Below, in pieces: positions 58,599-64,000 of a DNA stretch of 64,000 nucleotides. The translations under genes and the position numbers were made by a program. Below the pieces are notes generated by a model. The model searched no databases. It was not told the origin of the DNA and saw only the letters and a program-made list of their open reading frames with translations. Origin of the DNA: Aestuariimicrobium soli (GTDB lineage: Bacteria; Actinomycetota; Actinomycetes; Propionibacteriales; Propionibacteriaceae). The DNA lies in contig NZ_JBPJSQ010000007.1 of NCBI RefSeq assembly GCF_051192575.1, forward strand, positions 186,001-250,000, in the 5' to 3' direction. How positions within the stretch are numbered: position 1 is the first letter of the stretch; the number at the start of each line of letters is the position of its first letter.

Positions 58599-59276
58599 TC
58601 AGCGGGGGCGGGTGATCTGTGCGGCGAGGTGGCCGGCGCCGTAGCCGTTGTCGATGTTGACCACGCCCACCCCCGGTGCGCAGGCGTTGAGCATCGTCAG
58701 CAGGGGCGCCAGCCCGCCGAAGGCGGCGCCGTAGCCGACCGAGGTGGGCACGGCCACCACGGGGGCCTCGACGAGGCCGGCGATCAGGCCGGGCAGGGCT
58801 CCGTCCATGCCGGCGACCACCACCACGCAGCCGGCGGCCCGCAGGTCGTCCGTTCTGGCCAGGGCCCGGTGCACGCCGGCGATGCCGATGTCGACGATCA
58901 GCTGGGTGGCTCGTCCGAGGTGGCGGGCGGTGAGTTCGGCTTCTCGGGCGACAGGCAGGTCGCTGGTGCCGGCGCAGGCGACGACCACCAGCTCGCCGGT
59001 GGGCTCGGGCGGCGTCGGGGGCCAGGCGAGCAGTTGGGCCACGGGATCGTGGAAGGCGTCGGGCAGCTCGGCCAGCACGGCCTCGGCCCGGGCGGCATCG
59101 GCCCGGGTGAACAGGGTGGTGTGGTCGCCGTGCGCGGCGATCTCGGCGGCGATGCGACGCACCTGGTCGGGGGTCTTGCCCGAGCAGTAGACGGCCTCGG
59201 GGTACCCGCGCCGGGAAGCTCGGTCGTGGTCGAGCGTGGCGATGTCGTCCAGCGCGGCCGGCTCAGGCTCAGGCAT
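58599..59276 (-). CDS. larB: LarB, pyridinium-3,5-biscarboxylate mononucleotide synthase
   Basis: A 225-residue PurE-like protein. The AIR carboxylase-like core contains A-G-T-S-D-L-P-V-A, V-V-V-V-A-G-M-D-G-A-L-P and V-P-T-S-V-G-Y-G. LarB carboxylates and hydrolyses nicotinic acid adenine dinucleotide to give the precursor of the nickel-pincer nucleotide (NPN) cofactor. It is the last gene of larC-larE-larB. ATG 59276 overlaps the end of larE by 8 nt. Confidence 0.92.
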   Translation of the reverse strand: MPEPEPAALDDIATLDHDRASRRGYPEAVYCSGKTPDQVRRIAAEIAAHGDHTTLFTRADAARAEAVLAELPDAFHDPVAQLLAWPPTPPEPTGELVVVACAGTSDLPVAREAELTARHLGRATQLIVDIGIAGVHRALARTDDLRAAGCVVVVAGMDGALPGLIAGLVEAPVVAVPTSVGYGAAFGGLAPLLTMLNACAPGVGVVNIDNGYGAGHLAAQITRPR

Positions 59277-60108
59277 GGGTGAGCCCGCGGGCGTTGAGGA
59301 TCTGCAGCGTGAAGGCACCGGAGGCCAGTCCACCGAGGTCGACCGTGACGTGCCGGAATCCCAACCCCTTCAGGTGCTCCTCGACCGACGAGCGCAGGTC
59401 GTCATCAGCGAAGCGGGCGACCTCGTCGCGGGGCACCTCGATGCGGGCAAGGTCACCGTGGTGACGCAGCCGACAGTCGGAGAATCCGGCGTCGCGCAGC
59501 ACAGTCTCGCCCTCGTCGATCTGGCGCAGCTTCTCGGCCGTGACCGGCTGGCCGTGCGGAATCCGGCTCGACAGGCAGGGCGAGGCCGGCTTGTCGGCGA
59601 CCTCGAGCCCGTAGTGGCGCGCGATCTCACGCACCCGCGTCTTGGTCAGCCCGGCCGCGGCCAGAGGGCGCAGCACGCGGTGGTTGGTGGCCGCCCGCGA
59701 GCCGGGTCGGTCGGGGCGCTGGGCGTCGTCCGCGTTCTCGCCGTAGGCCACGGCGTCGAGCCCGTGTGCCTCGACGATCTCGTCGTCGATAGTGGTGAAC
59801 AGTTCGTCCTTGCAGAAGAAGCAGCGGTCGACGTCGTTCTTGGCGTAGTCGGGGTTGGCGAGCTCGTCGGTGGCGAGTTCGATCACCGCCACCCCCAGAC
59901 CGTTGGCGACGCGGTGGGCGATCTCGCGCTCGCGTCGCGCCAAGGACGCCGAGACCGCCAGCAGCGCCACCACCCGGTCGGCGCCGAGGGTCTCGACGGC
60001 GATCGCGAGCAGCGTGGCGGAGTCGACGCCGCCGGAGTAGGCGACCCCCAACCGGGCGACGTGGCCGACCTGCTGGCCGACCGCGGTGATGTCGTGGGTG
60101 ACGCTCAT
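59269..60108 (-). CDS. larE: LarE, ATP-dependent sacrificial sulfur transferase
   Basis: A 279-residue PP-loop protein. Y-S-G-G-V-D-S (about residue 25) is the ATP pyrophosphatase loop; the P-A-S-P-C-L-S-S-R-I-P motif (about residue 175) contains the cysteine whose sulfur is donated in LarE of the sacrificial type. It adds two sulfur atoms to the LarB product, after adenylylation. The AGGAGG ribosome site fixes ATG 60108, which overlaps the larC stop (ATGA). Confidence 0.93.
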   Translation of the reverse strand: MSVTHDITAVGQQVGHVARLGVAYSGGVDSATLLAIAVETLGADRVVALLAVSASLARREREIAHRVANGLGVAVIELATDELANPDYAKNDVDRCFFCKDELFTTIDDEIVEAHGLDAVAYGENADDAQRPDRPGSRAATNHRVLRPLAAAGLTKTRVREIARHYGLEVADKPASPCLSSRIPHGQPVTAEKLRQIDEGETVLRDAGFSDCRLRHHGDLARIEVPRDEVARFADDDLRSSVEEHLKGLGFRHVTVDLGGLASGAFTLQILNARGLTHA

Positions 60109-61442
60109 CGGTGATCCTCCTCGGGGGTGACGAGGGCCGCGCACGCGGCGGTCGCCAGGGTGTGCACCTCGTACTCGGCGCGGTCGGTGGCATGGGCGAT
60201 GCGGGCGAGGTCGTCGAACTCGGGGGTGGCATGCACCACACGCCCGCCGCGCACGGCCACCTTCAGTCGACAGTCGTGACCCAACACCTCGACGGTGCGG
60301 TGCTCACGGGCCAGCATCGTGCGGACGAGGCTGTGCTCCCGCACCCCCAGGGTCGAGGTGTGGGTGAGGATGGCATCGACGACGCCGTCGCGGGCGTCGG
60401 CGTGCACCAGGGCGTGCAGGGTGTGGGCCGGTCGTCCCTTCTTCATCAGGATCGGCACCAGCCACGCATCGCGCGCCCCGCGGGCCAGCAGTGTGGCCAG
60501 CACCCCGGGCCACAGTCGCGGGTCGAGGTCGTCGATGTTGGCCTGCAGCTCGACCACCCGATCGGTGTCGAGGTCGGGGCTGGCGGGGGTGTCGTCCGCG
60601 GGGGAACCGATCACGAGGCGGACGACGTTGGGGTGGTCGGGGAAGTCCTTGCCGCCGGCGCCGATGCCCACGGACGAGACGCTCATCGCCGGCAGCGGCA
60701 CACAGGCCTCGGCCAGGGCGCGCACCAGCGCCACGCCGGTGGGGGTCGCCAGCTCACCGACCTGGCCGGGGGTGGTCACCGACGCTGGTTGGTCGTGGGT
60801 GTGGTCGTGGTGCCCGTGAGCGTGCGAGTGGGGGTGCGCGTGCGGGTGGGGGTGGTCGTGCGGGTGGTGGTGCGCGGGTCCGGCGCCCCCAGGAATAGGC
60901 GACACCTGCCACCCGACCATCAACTCGGCAACGGCGGGAACGGGCACCGGTATGTCGCCGTGGGCGGCCCGGATGCGTCCGGATCCGACCGCGATCGGCG
61001 AGGCGTCGACCCTGGTCACCCCGAGGTCGACCAGCGCGGCGCACACCCCGACGACGTCGGCGATGGAGTCCAGGGCGCCGACCTCGTGGAAGTGCACGTC
61101 CTCGACGTCAGACCCGTGCACGCGGGCCTCGGCCTCGGCCAGTCGCTCGAAGGCGGCCGTCGCCCAGGTGCGCACCCGCTCGTCCAGCGAAGCCTCGGCC
61201 AGGGACGCCCGGATGGTCGACCACCGGCGGTGGGGCGGATCATCGGCGAGCACGTCGACGTGCAGTTTCAGCCCTCGCTGCCCACCCCGGACGACCTCGC
61301 CGGTGCGCAGCAGCACCGATCCGGGGATGACCGCGTCGACCGCCTGCTGCACCACCTCGAGCCGGGCCCCGGCGTCGAGGCAGGCCCCCAGCAGCATGTC
61401 GCCGGCCACACCGGCAGTCGCATCAATCCACGCGTGACTCAC
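60105..61442 (-). CDS. larC: LarC, nickel insertion protein for the NPN cofactor
   Basis: A 445-residue CTP-dependent cyclometallase. The N-terminus A-W-I-D-A-T-A-G-V-A-G-D-M-L-L-G-A is typical, followed by H-F-H-E-V-G-A-L-D-S-I-A-D. A linker of about 30 residues contains many His alternating with Pro, Ala or Asp (H-H-H-P-H-D-H and similar, about residues 190-217), likely a nickel store. It is one uninterrupted frame, unlike Lactiplantibacillus larC, which needs ribosomal frameshifting. Order larC-larE-larB with overlaps gives a complete NPN pathway. The usual client LarA (lactate racemase) or a homologue must lie elsewhere. Confidence 0.93.
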   Translation of the reverse strand: MSHAWIDATAGVAGDMLLGACLDAGARLEVVQQAVDAVIPGSVLLRTGEVVRGGQRGLKLHVDVLADDPPHRRWSTIRASLAEASLDERVRTWATAAFERLAEAEARVHGSDVEDVHFHEVGALDSIADVVGVCAALVDLGVTRVDASPIAVGSGRIRAAHGDIPVPVPAVAELMVGWQVSPIPGGAGPAHHHPHDHPHPHAHPHSHAHGHHDHTHDQPASVTTPGQVGELATPTGVALVRALAEACVPLPAMSVSSVGIGAGGKDFPDHPNVVRLVIGSPADDTPASPDLDTDRVVELQANIDDLDPRLWPGVLATLLARGARDAWLVPILMKKGRPAHTLHALVHADARDGVVDAILTHTSTLGVREHSLVRTMLAREHRTVEVLGHDCRLKVAVRGGRVVHATPEFDDLARIAHATDRAEYEVHTLATAACAALVTPEEDHR

Positions 61443-61474
61443 TCGTCCACCCTATGTGGGGTTGGATGGGAGTC

Positions 61475-62113
61475 ATGGACCGATCACTCATCTGGAACAC
61501 GGTGCACGACGAGCGACGAGCCCTGGTGCGCGATCTCGCGGGGCTGTCGGACGAGGACTGGAGCCGCGACTCGTGGGCCGCGGGGTGGACGATTGCCGAT
61601 GTGGTGGCGCACCTGGTCGACTCGAACACCACGACCCGGTTGGGGTTCGTGCGTCGACTGGCCGCCGCCAGGGGCGACTTCGACCGGGCCACCGCCGAGG
61701 GGGTCGCGCGGGAGCGGCGCTTCCGCCACCGCGACCTGCTGGGTGCCTACCGCTCCACGATCGAGCTGACAGCCACCCCGCCGGCCGACCTGCGCTCACG
61801 GCTGGTGGAGGAGGTGGCCCACGGTGAAGACCTTCGTCGTCCGCTGGGACTCGTGCGGGAGTACCCGCTGAAGGCGACGCTGCCGGCCCTGCAGTACCTG
61901 GTGAAGACGCCGGCGGCCCTCGGTGGCGGAGCGGCGATCGCCCGAGGGTTGACCCTGGTGGCCACCGATGCGGGGCTTCGGCGGGGGAGCGGCCCCGAGG
62001 TGCTGGGGTCCTCGGTGAGCCTGCTGCTGGCGCTGACCGGACGACGCGTCCACGAGTCCGAGCTGGCGGGCCCCGGGCGGGCCGAGCTGCTGAGTCGGAT
62101 CACTCCGCACTGA
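61475..62113 (+). CDS. Maleylpyruvate isomerase-N/DinB-like protein
   Basis: A 212-residue helical protein of the MDMPI_N/TIGR03083 type: L-A-G-L-S-D-E-D-W-x-R-x-S, then W-T-I-A-D-V-V-A-H-L, with the metal His in the second motif, and H-G-E-D-L-R-R-P-L further on. Members are thiol-dependent (often mycothiol) isomerases or transferases binding divalent metal. The substrate is unknown. ATG 61475 is preferred to an upstream in-frame ATG at 61454, because it begins where family members begin. Confidence 0.75.
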   Translation: MDRSLIWNTVHDERRALVRDLAGLSDEDWSRDSWAAGWTIADVVAHLVDSNTTTRLGFVRRLAAARGDFDRATAEGVARERRFRHRDLLGAYRSTIELTATPPADLRSRLVEEVAHGEDLRRPLGLVREYPLKATLPALQYLVKTPAALGGGAAIARGLTLVATDAGLRRGSGPEVLGSSVSLLLALTGRRVHESELAGPGRAELLSRITPH

Positions 62114-62184
62114 GCGGCGCCCGGAGGCTGGTCACGGGTGGCTCGCGCGGGTGCCGCCGGGGTGGCAGCAGGCGACCTGCCGCC

Positions 62185-62206
62185 GTTCACCGCTTGTTCA
62201 CCCGAC
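62185..62206 (+). promoter_or_regulatory. PHO-box-like direct repeats upstream of the C39-like gene
   Basis: GTTCACC-n4-GTTCACC gives two 11-nt units as in Streptomyces PhoP boxes. They lie about 40 nt upstream of TAGCGT (62246-62251), the probable -10, a spacing suited to an OmpR-family activator. The gap 62114-62299 holds no gene. Confidence 0.45.
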
Positions 62207-62299
62207 GGGTCGTGCGGCCCCGAGTCAGGTGAGCCATCGGGTGCCTAGCGTGGCGCTCTTCCCGTACCCCCGCGGGGCACTGACGACACAGGAGTTGCC

Positions 62300-63304
62300 A
62301 TGACCACCATCATCAGCCGCCGGGCTCTGCTCGGCGGTGTCACCGGACTGTCCGTCGGCGTGGCCCTCGCGGCCACCACCGGTGCCGAAGCCTTCGCGGT
62401 TCAGCGCCAGCTCAGCTACACCTTCCACGCCCAGGAGACCACTTGGAGCTGCTCCGCGGCCGCCGCCAAGATGGTGCTCAGCGCCCGCGGCATCAACGTC
62501 TCGGAGGCCACCCTGCGCTCCGCGATGGGCGTGACCTCGTCCGTCGGTCTGCCCGACACCAACAACCTGGTGCGGGCCCTCAACAGCTACGCCCACACCT
62601 CGGCCTATTCGCTGCGCAGTTGGCAGGTCAGCAACTACGCGGCCGTGTTCGATGCCGACGTGCGGCGCAGCATCGACAACGGCTTCAGCGTCGCGATGGG
62701 GTCGTGGTACGTGAACCGTGGCCCGAACTACACCTACCGGTCGGGCAGCGGTCACTTCATGACCATCATGGGTTACAACGACACGCACTACCTGGTCGCC
62801 GACCCGGCCAGCTCGCTGAACGGGCCGGGCATGTGGAAGCCCAAGTCGACGGTGGTGTCGTGGCGCAAGACCTATTACGTGGCGGTCGTCAACGTTCCGG
62901 CTGCCTCGGCGTGGCCGGCCCTGAGCGTCGGTGCGACCGGGTTCCGGGTGCGCACCCTGCAGTACCTGCTGCGTTCCCGCGGCTGGACGAGCCTCGCCGC
63001 CGACTCGAGCTACGGCCCCGCCACCGTGTCGGCGGTCAAGGCGTTCCAGCAGCGCATGGGGTTGGTCGTCGACGGTGCCGCCGGGGCCAAGACCTGGCCG
63101 GTGCTGGTGGTGGCGGTGTCGTCCGGTGCGACGGGTGACGCGGTGCGGGCGGCGCAGGTGGCCCTGAACGGCCAGGGCGCGGCGCTGGCGTTGGACGGCA
63201 GCTTCGGACCCGCCCAAGTGGCGGCGGTGCGGGCCTTCCAGCTTCGGTCGGGTCTGGTGGTCGACGGTGTCGTCGGGCCGAGGACCTGGTCGGCGCTGGT
63301 CTGA
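62300..63304 (+). CDS. Tat-exported C39-like cysteine peptidase with two peptidoglycan-binding domains
   Basis: A 334-residue secreted protein. The signal has S-R-R-A-L-L-G-G (twin arginine) and a hydrophobic core ending near residue 33. A papain-like domain of the C39-like/DUF3335 kind follows, with W-S-C-S-A-A-A-A-K (expected nucleophile Cys), H-F-M-T-I-M-G-Y (His) and V-A-D-P-A-S (Asp). From about residue 212 there are two PG_binding_1 modules, each with L-Q/A-x-x-L and F-Q-x-R and D-G-x-x-G-x-x-T-W. It probably hydrolyses wall peptides or modifies wall proteins. AGGAG precedes the ATG. Confidence 0.85.
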   Translation: MTTIISRRALLGGVTGLSVGVALAATTGAEAFAVQRQLSYTFHAQETTWSCSAAAAKMVLSARGINVSEATLRSAMGVTSSVGLPDTNNLVRALNSYAHTSAYSLRSWQVSNYAAVFDADVRRSIDNGFSVAMGSWYVNRGPNYTYRSGSGHFMTIMGYNDTHYLVADPASSLNGPGMWKPKSTVVSWRKTYYVAVVNVPAASAWPALSVGATGFRVRTLQYLLRSRGWTSLAADSSYGPATVSAVKAFQQRMGLVVDGAAGAKTWPVLVVAVSSGATGDAVRAAQVALNGQGAALALDGSFGPAQVAAVRAFQLRSGLVVDGVVGPRTWSALV

Positions 63305-63312
63305 GACTCCCG

Positions 63313-63383
63313 CCACAACCCGCACGCGGGCTTCGTCCGCCCTCCTGTTGAGGGGGTGGACGAAGCCCGCGTGCGGGTTGTGG
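63313..63383. terminator. Bidirectional two-tier hairpin between the C39-like gene and glnA1
   Basis: Perfect 26-nt arms (63313-63338 and 63358-63383) enclose an inner CCCTC-ctgtt-GAGGG stem. It sits between two convergent stops and has no U-run. Confidence 0.75.
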
Positions 63384-63405
63384 AGGTCAGCTGGCCCGGG
63401 GTGGG

Positions 63406-64000
63406 TCAGATCGCGTAGTAGAGGTCGAACTCGTAGGGGTGAGGACGCAGCCGGATGGCGTCGATCTCGGCCCGCTTGAGCTCGATCCAGGTCTCGATCA
63501 GGTCAGAGGTGAACACGTCACCGGCGAGCAGGAACTCGTGGTCGGCCTCGAGGGCGTCCAGCACGGCACCGAGCGAAGCGGGCACCTGCTCGACCTCGGC
63601 GTGCTCGTCCGGGGGCAGCTCGTAGAGGTCCTTGTCGATCGGGGCCGGCGGCTCGATCTTGTTCTGGATGCCGTCCAGCCCGGCCAGCAGCATGGCAGCG
63701 AACGCCAGGTAGGGGTTCGACGAGGGGTCGGGGCAGCGGAACTCGACGCGCTTCGCCTTGGGGTTCGAGCCGGTGATCGGGATGCGCATGCAGGCCGAGC
63801 GGTTGCGCGAGGAGTACACCAGGTTCACCGGGGCCTCGAAGCCGGGCACCAGGCGGTGGTAGGAGTTCACCGACGGGTTGGTGAAGGCCAGCAGCGCGGG
63901 GGCGTGCTTGAGGATGCCGCCGATGTACCAACGGGCCAGGTCGGAGAGGCCGCCGTAGCCGTTCTCGTCGTAGAACAGGGGCTCGCCACCGTTCCAGATC
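63406..64000 (-). CDS. glnA1: Type I glutamine synthetase GlnA1 (N-terminal part beyond window)
   Basis: The C-terminal 197 codons of GS I-beta; the frame is open to the window edge. A-L-L-A-F-T-N-P-S-V-N-S-Y-H-R-L-V-P-G, S-S-R-N-R-S-A-C-M-R-I-P and R-C-P-D-P-S-S-N-P-Y-L-A-F are active-site segments. L-Y-E-L-P-P-D-E contains the tyrosine adenylylated by GlnE, which is encoded at 42139. It is the main ammonia-assimilating enzyme in actinomycetes, in contrast to the GlnA2-like enzyme at 39823, which lacks that loop. Confidence 0.95.
   Translation of the reverse strand, partial: IWNGGEPLFYDENGYGGLSDLARWYIGGILKHAPALLAFTNPSVNSYHRLVPGFEAPVNLVYSSRNRSACMRIPITGSNPKAKRVEFRCPDPSSNPYLAFAAMLLAGLDGIQNKIEPPAPIDKDLYELPPDEHAEVEQVPASLGAVLDALEADHEFLLAGDVFTSDLIETWIELKRAEIDAIRLRPHPYEFDLYYAI

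Overview
The window is a chromosomal segment of a high-G+C Gram-positive actinomycete. The reasons are strong G/C third-position bias, a succinylase-type DAP/lysine gene set (dapC, dapD, dapE, dapA), GlgM/GlgC, DUF3117, DUF2510 and DUF1003 proteins, an Eis-type acetyltransferase, a SigE/zinc anti-sigma pair, GlnA1/GlnA2/GlnE, and very many leaderless genes. Much of the first half follows the mycobacterial order dapD-dapE-LOG-DUF3117-glgM-glgC-O-methyltransferase-sigE-rseA-tatB-mrp-...-corA. I cannot fix the genus; Propionibacteriales would fit but is only a guess. No tRNA, 16S/23S rRNA, CRISPR array or intact transposon was seen.

Layout. 1-9.3 kb: end of a class IV aminotransferase gene, an MFS exporter, SppA, a phosphoesterase, an Eis-like acetyltransferase, a VanW protein, FdxA and DapC. 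9.3-15.9 kb: two Gfo/Idh/MocA dehydrogenases, a transglycosylase-like membrane protein, dapD, and dapE with a LOG protein and a DivIVA-like protein. 15.9-24.6 kb: DUF3117, divergent glgM/glgC, an O-methyltransferase divergent from dapA, then sigE, its anti-sigma/RseB-like gene, tatB and mrp. 24.7-33.3 kb: membrane and stress proteins (DUF1003, PRC/MgtE_N/CBS, a frameshifted YflT-like gene, CorA), PepP, a GNAT-like protein and an MFS transporter. 33.6-45.1 kb: zinc-ribbon protein, RNB ribonuclease, RNase P RNA, map, two DUF2510 paralogues, glnA2, an SCP-like protein and glnE.

45.1-53 kb is the accessory part. A compact three-gene minus-strand operon encodes an HNH-AAA ATPase fusion, a second HNH protein of the same family, and a membrane-spanning patatin-like phospholipase. 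All stop/start codons overlap, and the operon has its own promoter just downstream of a U-tailed terminator. The composition suggests an anti-phage system related to Septu (PtuA/PtuB) with an added membrane-attacking effector, and it is the best candidate for an undescribed system here. Beside it lie a NYN-domain protein, a GlxA-type regulator divergent from a small monooxygenase, and the truncated left end of an ISL3-family element.

53-64 kb: a large GH92 alpha-mannosidase with a sugar porter, a methyltransferase, a larC-larE-larB operon for the nickel-pincer cofactor (no larA in view), a MDMPI/DinB-like protein, a Tat-exported C39-like peptidase with two peptidoglycan-binding modules, and the 3' part of glnA1. 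Two features recur over the whole window: TANNNT -10 boxes placed 6-7 nt before the start codon (leaderless mRNAs), and large two-tier intergenic hairpins.
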